From Macrotrachela quadricornifera (Eukaryota; Rotifera; Eurotatoria; Philodinida; Philodinidae), in assembly GCA_022393335.1 (NCBI GenBank), contig JAJEKB010020941.1, positions 43,938-107,937 of the forward strand: a stretch of DNA of 64,000 nt, given 5' to 3'. The stretch's first letter is position 1. Every line of letters begins with the position of its first letter. A program made the translations under genes and the position numbers. Positions 58,128-64,000 of this stretch are shown piece after piece. The notes beneath the pieces were generated by a model. That model saw only the letters and a program-made list of their open reading frames with translations, was not told where the DNA came from and searched no databases.

Positions 58128-59736
58128 ACGTATCGTATCAAATTACAAATATCATGATAGCTGCTCATCTTGATAAAAGTAGCGCTTGTTGCTACGAAAT
58201 AGTTAACCTTCAAGTAGATCGATTATATTTATGTTTGTTATCTCACTTTTTAAAATCATTATTAAATACATACATGATTAGAATAAACCTGAATCTGCAG
58301 AAACTGACGTGTATGTAAGAGTAAAAGGTAGAAATGAAAGGGATCAGAACATTTTACTATTTGTTTTACACTCTAAAAAAAAAGGTATTTTACGAAACTC
58401 ACAAAGGAACTGAGCGCGAACACACGCTTCGAATCTTGTTTGAATTTGCAAAACGAAAGTTTGATGTGAAATTTCTTCTTGATGAGTAGAAAAAATGGTT
58501 TCGAACACAAGGTTCGATCCGAAACATTTACCGTGAAAAGACTAAAAGGTTCAGTGCAAAACCTTTCCAGAACGATGTCCAAAAGGTTTTGTACAAATAG
58601 TTTCGGACGATTCTCATGTAAAATTTTTTATACAAAAAATTACTATTAAGTACTTTATATAGTTCTTTGTAAAGTGAAGAGAGTGCTTAGAAGTGAATTT
58701 TTTTAAGTAACTATTAGTATGCTTATATTAAAAAAGTACTTATTATTATTACAAAAAGCATTTATTTACATAATTACAGTCACCAATACAGGATAGTTTT
58801 GCTCACAAGTAACACTCTTCGCTTCAATTCGCTTAGTCCTCGACTGAATAGTTGAATTTATTTACATGTCATTTTCTTTTATTTCACTTAGATAACTGAT
58901 GGTAACATTAGATGTAACTGAATATACGTGTTACAATACTATAATCCTAATCTGTAATAGTATTATAGTTAATTTATAGTTTTAATTATTCTCACAAATA
59001 AGATCACTATTTCCTTGACTGCTTGTGGAGCTACGCATTTTCGAAAAGAGTGGCGTAGAATTATCTGTTGTGCAGCACAATAGTTAGAAAAATGTATTTA
59101 TTTATTTCATGGCTAATAATTTTACAAATGGTTTTGTAATTTTTTTTAATATCTATAGTTTTGTAGAGCTCGATAAGCTCTATCCAACCATGTAAAAATA
59201 TTAAAAGAAAATGTTGAAATCCATTGTTGAGTCACTGAGGCTTTAGTTTTTTATGTCAAAAAAAGCGTAAAGTTTCTCATTTTCGACATGAAAAAGTTTT
59301 GATAACTCTTACAATTTAGTATAAAAAAATCCCATTTTCGACGCACTTTAATTTGGTATGAAATTAGTAATGTATGCTGTTTGAAATTATAGTGTTACCG
59401 CTCTGGAAAAACATTTTTCGCAACCCTGTACAGTTGAAACATTGAGTTTTAGAAAGAAATCTAAGAGAAAGTATGACATAATGGAAGGAAAAGAAAACGA
59501 TGTGTAGAAGAATGAGTAACATTTGATTGAATATCTCTTCAATACTGGCTTATTGATACATTAGAACATTGTTAATTCTGATAGAACGATGAATATGTAT
59601 GTTTTATTATAATTATATGACAATAAGCAAAATGTAATTATTTGCAAAGCAAAATTAATATAAAGTTTTTCTATAAATTTGTATTAACATGATAATAGAA
59701 AAGGTCATTATTCAAAGCATTTATATATGGATGAAT
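58128..59736. other. Spacer between convergent MFS and membrane-protein genes
   Basis: AT-rich. It contains the second TTTCGTA/GGTTTCG word repeat (58374-58620) and nothing else recognised. The two flanking genes converge here, so both polyadenylation regions fall within it. Confidence 0.45.
58374..58620. repeat. TTTCGTAC/GGTTTCG word repeat, copy 2
   Basis: Begins AAAAAAGGTATTTTACGAAAC and continues with CGAAACATTTACC, AAAAGGTTCAG, AAAACCTTTCC and AAAAGGTTTTGTAC words. Related to 52390-52560. Confidence 0.5.
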
Positions 59737-62700
59737 TTATAGGTATGTGTCATTGATATCTAAAGATTGTTGTATCACAGAGTCGACTATTGTAGAAGGT
59801 GACAATGAATTATTCTTATTAGTTTTATTCGATTTTTTGTGATTGTAAAAATGAAGTAGTGCATGATTAAGAGGCATAATAAAAAGTTTAAAAATAAGAA
59901 TACCAACACCGAATAATTCAATAATAAGTGTAGAAAAGAGTAATGTGTGAAAAGCGAGTTCAGGTTTATGAGTAATAGGCTGCTGAATATTTTGTAAGAA
60001 AAATGGTTGTTCACTTAATGTAATTGATATTATCGTACGTTCAGCAATATATCGAAGATAATGTCCATCTTGTTCATAGATCAATTCATCCGTAAGTGAA
60101 TGTTCAACAAAAGTAGGAGACCATCGACCATTATAATAAGTATTACTATCAACTTCTAATGGTTTAGTTATATTAATAACTTTAATAAGTACAATATCTA
60201 AGGTAGTTGTACGTGATAATGTTTCATTGATTGTTGTAAATAATTGACACATATTAAATGATTGTAATGTATTTACATCATTAATATAACCCGGTCCATA
60301 AAGACAAATTCGCATTCCACCAATAAAATATGGTCCGGTTATATTAATTTGTATATTTGTATAATGATCTGGTAATAAAAAACTTACAGAACGTACAGAA
60401 TTATCAGATTGAAGTTTACATGAAATTTTTGATAAATGCAGATACTCAACTCCAGGTCTATTTTGTTGAATAGTAATATCCGAACAATCAGCCTTTGTAT
60501 TTAATAGATCGACAATCATTGTTAATGATTGATTATCAAGCATTTCAAAAATATTCCATTGATTACCATCCAATTGAGGAAGAGGTAATTGTAATGAACT
60601 TTCAAATAAATTATTACGTACAGTATTATCACACGAAATATCTGATATTCCTGATATTTCAATTGGATAGAGTTTTAAAAATTTTGATGCAAACCAAAAT
60701 GTAAAAATAAATAATAAAATAATAGCGAATGAAAATAAACCACCTATCCATTTTTCACCTTCATTTATAATATCAATTCTTTTTAAAAATTGCTTAGCTA
60801 TAGTTCGATGTGAATGCACTTTTGGACAGCTACAAATCTTTGGTAATGTCATTAGGAACCAAACAATACAACATAATATAGTGACAATTATTGTCCAAAA
60901 TAAAGGTGATACAATAATACAATGATTTGAACGACCAATAGTAAAAATATTCTGCATTAGAATATCATCATAATTATTCATGTCAGATGTGTCTGGATAA
61001 GAAAATGTTTGTATATAAGATGGATAAGCATCTAATAAAATATCGCCAATTGAACCAAGAGGACAATAAGAATTGGATAAACATGGTTTACATTTAGTGC
61101 ATGGTTGAGTGCCGGCATTTTTCGTTTGAGGAGAACATATAGTACATGGTCCAAAATCCGATTTATTCTTATATGTACCAGCAATACATGGTGACGAATC
61201 GAATACAGCAAGATGATACATTTCAAAAACATTCGATATGGAATAAAAACCAGGCGATTGAGATGGAACGACTAGAACTACATGTTGATCAGTAAATACG
61301 AATAAATTACCTGATCGAGAAAATATTTGAAGGAATAGAGGTGGAGATGGCAATATTATATTTTGTTGGCTATTGGGAAAGACAAAGAGTGGATTTTCGA
61401 ATGAATTATCTATATTAAATATCCATATTTCAGATTGAGACCATGGTCGATTTCGAACTGAAAGAACAACAATGGCTACTGTTCTATCATCAATCCATGA
61501 TACAGAACGACCAAAACCAGTATAGTATAAAGAAACATTATCATTACGTCTGATACTAAGCATCTCCTTTGACGAACAGTTTTTAATAATGTTAATATTT
61601 AACAGAACGACTGTATTTGATATTGGTAAGCCTACAATAGCTATGTTACCTGTAGGATTCACACTGACAGACATGTCATTATCACAATTGTAAGGAAGTG
61701 ATCGAACTGTTGATTGACGAAAACCATTGCTTATGTCTTTGAAACATACAAATTTCAGTGGATTAAACAGGATAATAAGCGCTTGATGCATTGATAAACG
61801 CTTTTGGTTGATAATGACATGAAATCCAATCAGAATTCCATATGTATCGGTAATATCGACAGCATTTGTACGAAAAGGTACATATGGCAAAGATGCACTC
61901 ATATTTATTGACGCAATCACATTAAAATTACTAACATTAATTGATGTTATAAATGAATCAGCAAATAATAATATAAAGTTTTGTGATGGATGAACTTTGA
62001 GAAATATGTATTCCTGATGTATACCATATGAAATAATAGTTTGATTAATAATAAGTTTGTAGTCTAAGAAAAATTCATTATAAAGATATTTTTTTTATGA
62101 ATAGAAAAAAAAAAAAGCTGTGTTGAAGGCATACCGGGACTTATTTTTTTGGGATTTATTTCTTCTGCGGGATTTATTGGGATTTATTTATTTACTAAGG
62201 ACTTATTGAGACTGTATAGCTGTATTAGTATTCCAGCGCACCCTCACTCTTGTCCTCCATCCCCCGCACTCGTCCTCACCCTCAATAGGAGTTATGTGAA
62301 ATTTATATTAAGATGTATGAGGATTTATTAAAAAATCCGAATAAATCCCACAAAAATAGATCCCGATATCTGCTGTTTTTTTCAGAATAAAAGATTGCTT
62401 TGTATACAAATCAAGAAAAAAAGTTTTTTTTTAATACATACTACAATCTGGTTTATTGATGTGAAAATACATGAGATAGACATTTTGAGTGTCCATTTCT
62501 TCACCCACTAAGATAAATCTGTGACGTTCGGGAGATGTTATATTATTATTATTTAATATAATAGATAAACTATAAACATAGAAATTTTGTATTGGATATG
62601 TTATATAGCAATATTCTGAAGATTTATATGGAGAAAAATATATTACCAAATATTCATAAATATTAATTGCAAAAACCATAAATTGATCATTTTCAGAGAA

Positions 62701-62805
62701 TCTCACACCATGAGCACTATCATCTTCCATTTCGTAATTAATTGAACATATAACATATTGTGATATCACAAATAAACTCCAGAAAATAATCAATAATGCT
62801 TTCAT
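59737..62805 (-). CDS. Secretory-pathway membrane protein with Cys-rich (GCC2/GCC3-like) motif, 2 exons
   Basis: Exon 1 is 62442-62805 and exon 2 is 59737-62063, joined at GT-AG in phase 1 (about 896 residues). Exon 1 begins with a clear signal peptide, MKALLIIFWSLFVISQYVIC. The N-terminal ~410 residues repeat short hydrophobic strands with turns such as VNPTGNIAIVG and look like an irregular beta-propeller. Residues about 414-455 are a cysteine cluster (CIAGTYKNKS, CTICSPQTKNAGTQPCTKC) of the GCC2/GCC3 or ephrin-receptor-like type. Membrane segments lie near 500-525, 560-582 and 836-866, with an extracellular-looking domain of about 250 residues between the second and third. The C-terminus is a short Asn/Ser-rich tail. 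It is probably a cell-surface protein, and similar architectures are common in protists and rotifers; the function is unknown. The single intron is 378 bp and holds a MITE. Confidence 0.8.
62131..62369. mobile_element. MITE inside the intron of the Cys-rich membrane protein gene
   Basis: ATACCGGGACTTATTTTTTT and GGGATTTATT at the left are inverted at the right (AATAAATCCC, AAAAATAGATCCCGATAT). GGATTTATT words recur inside, and a C-rich centre matches the inverse of 34534-34585. It lies wholly within intron 62064-62441. Confidence 0.72.
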
Positions 62806-64000
62806 CTAGAATTTTAAGAGAAAAAAAATCTCTATACTTTATTTATAACAAACTTGAAATTTTCCAATAGAGACGAGGATAATGAGCATCGGCGATAGAG
62901 GCATGCGACTCATATATATTGAAACTGAAAACCGGACTGGAATCGGAACCTACAGGAACCTGTCAAAACTGACAGCCTAATACGGTCATCGGATTCTTGA
63001 GTTAAATTCCTGGAATTTTCCGGCAGGTTCAAGCCAGAAACCGTCTATTTGCTGATGGTTTTTCACCGAAAATTCTCAGGACGTTGCTTCCTGAATCATC
63101 GACCTGATACATCAATAATATGTATTTGTTTATCAGATGAACGCGTTTTATTATTCGGTTTCTTTATGACAATGGTAAAAAAGTTTAAAGTAGCTGAAAA
63201 AAAGAACGGTGTTTTTCCTGATCACAATATTATAGATAAAGAGAATAATGAAATTGAGTTTTTTTTAATGTTGTTTCTATTTGAATACGTATAGTTTTGA
63301 ACATGTTATTTTATATAAAGCTTCTTTTCTTCGTCTACTTTTTTTGATACATTTTGAAAAACATACTTTCTCAATAAATATCAAGTATTTCTAATAATAA
63401 AATATACACAGTTCTATCTATTATTTGTAGAATCGAACTGGAATTGGAATCCCAGATCTCTAATCGCGGATCGATACTATATCAAGAATATAGCAGTATG
63501 AAGAGGAAAAGCTGTTATATCTATACTCTTTATACTGCCATATCCGGCACATTAGGTATACTATTTATATAACGTATATCTCTTATTCTGCTTTGACGTT
63601 TTATACCCTGAATATCTTATGTGAAAAAAATTTTTCGCAAATTCAAATCAAACGCTACTCATTACAAAATCTAAAATTATTATTCAAGAAAGCTTACATG
63701 TAATTATCTTTTATTTTTCAATAGTACAATATAAAATTATAACTGCGGAAAAATCCGATGCAGCTTTTAATTTTTTTTCATATTTATCTAAGTCTTTTAT
63801 GTGTGTGACACGTTCTATTTATTATAGTCAAATAAAAACTCGATTATTTGACATTTTTATTTATCATTAATAAGTTCCGAGTATATGTCAAAACATTGAG
63901 AACACTATTTATGAAAGAAAAAAAAATTATTAGAGGTAAATAAATGAAAGTAATATGTTAGAGAAAAAATATAGAAATTATGATTGTTGTTTTTTTTTTT
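62806..64000. other. Right-end spacer with GGAACC/CCGGAA words
   Basis: 62940-63050 contains repeated CCGGA, GGAACC, CCTGTCA and TTCCGG words, similar in style to the other word elements but without defined ends. A plus-strand frame of 81 codons at 63049-63294 has no recognisable domain. The rest is AT-rich and includes the upstream region of the membrane-protein gene. Confidence 0.4.

Overview
The window looks like bdelloid rotifer nuclear DNA (an Adineta- or Rotaria-like genome). This is inferred, not proven. The supporting signs are: AT-rich sequence; genes with very short GT-AG introns (about 45-70 bp) next to long intronless genes; F-box and leucine-rich-repeat genes of the kind expanded in rotifers; several genes of bacterial or fungal type without introns; and many small, mostly decayed DNA transposons. 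No rRNA, tRNA, CRISPR array or prokaryotic operon signal was seen.

Layout. 1-6 kb: a TTAA-flanked piggyBac-type MITE, a four-exon RING-MIT gene, and a decayed piggyBac element that appears to sit in an older copy of its own family. 6-18 kb: two bacterial-type polysaccharide genes in divergent orientation, a processive family-2 glycosyltransferase (minus) and an O-acyltransferase with SGNH domain (plus), separated by 3.5 kb of AT-rich DNA; a MITE with long terminal inverted repeats lies at 16.3 kb. 18-28 kb: an intronless F-box gene, repeat-rich spacer, and a 1028-residue DUF4470-type gene. 27.7-36 kb: a transposon graveyard with foldback elements, hAT-type MITEs, a broken pogo/Tigger-like transposase, nested minisatellite foldback elements and short elements built from palindromic words. 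36.9-45.8 kb: a large gene with an F-box first exon and 37 small phase-0 exons, nearly all encoding exactly one ribonuclease-inhibitor-type LRR; one intron holds a nearly perfect 1.46-kb hairpin and another a MITE. 46-56.5 kb: satellites, a solo LTR with a 5-bp target duplication, a complete but decayed Mutator-like element with a 9-bp target duplication, two broken transposon-type reading frames and a 1.6-kb degenerate array. 56.5-64 kb: an intronless MFS transporter of fungal DHA1 type and a two-exon cysteine-rich membrane protein gene (minus) whose only intron carries a MITE.

The genes do not form a pathway, except that the neighbouring glycosyltransferase and acyltransferase could build and decorate the same extracellular glycan (inference). 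The most notable observations are the LRR gene made of frame-neutral one-repeat exons with an intronic hairpin, the RING-MIT fusion, and a set of short elements with related ends (CCYAGGT-like) whose interiors are palindromic words that differ from element to element.
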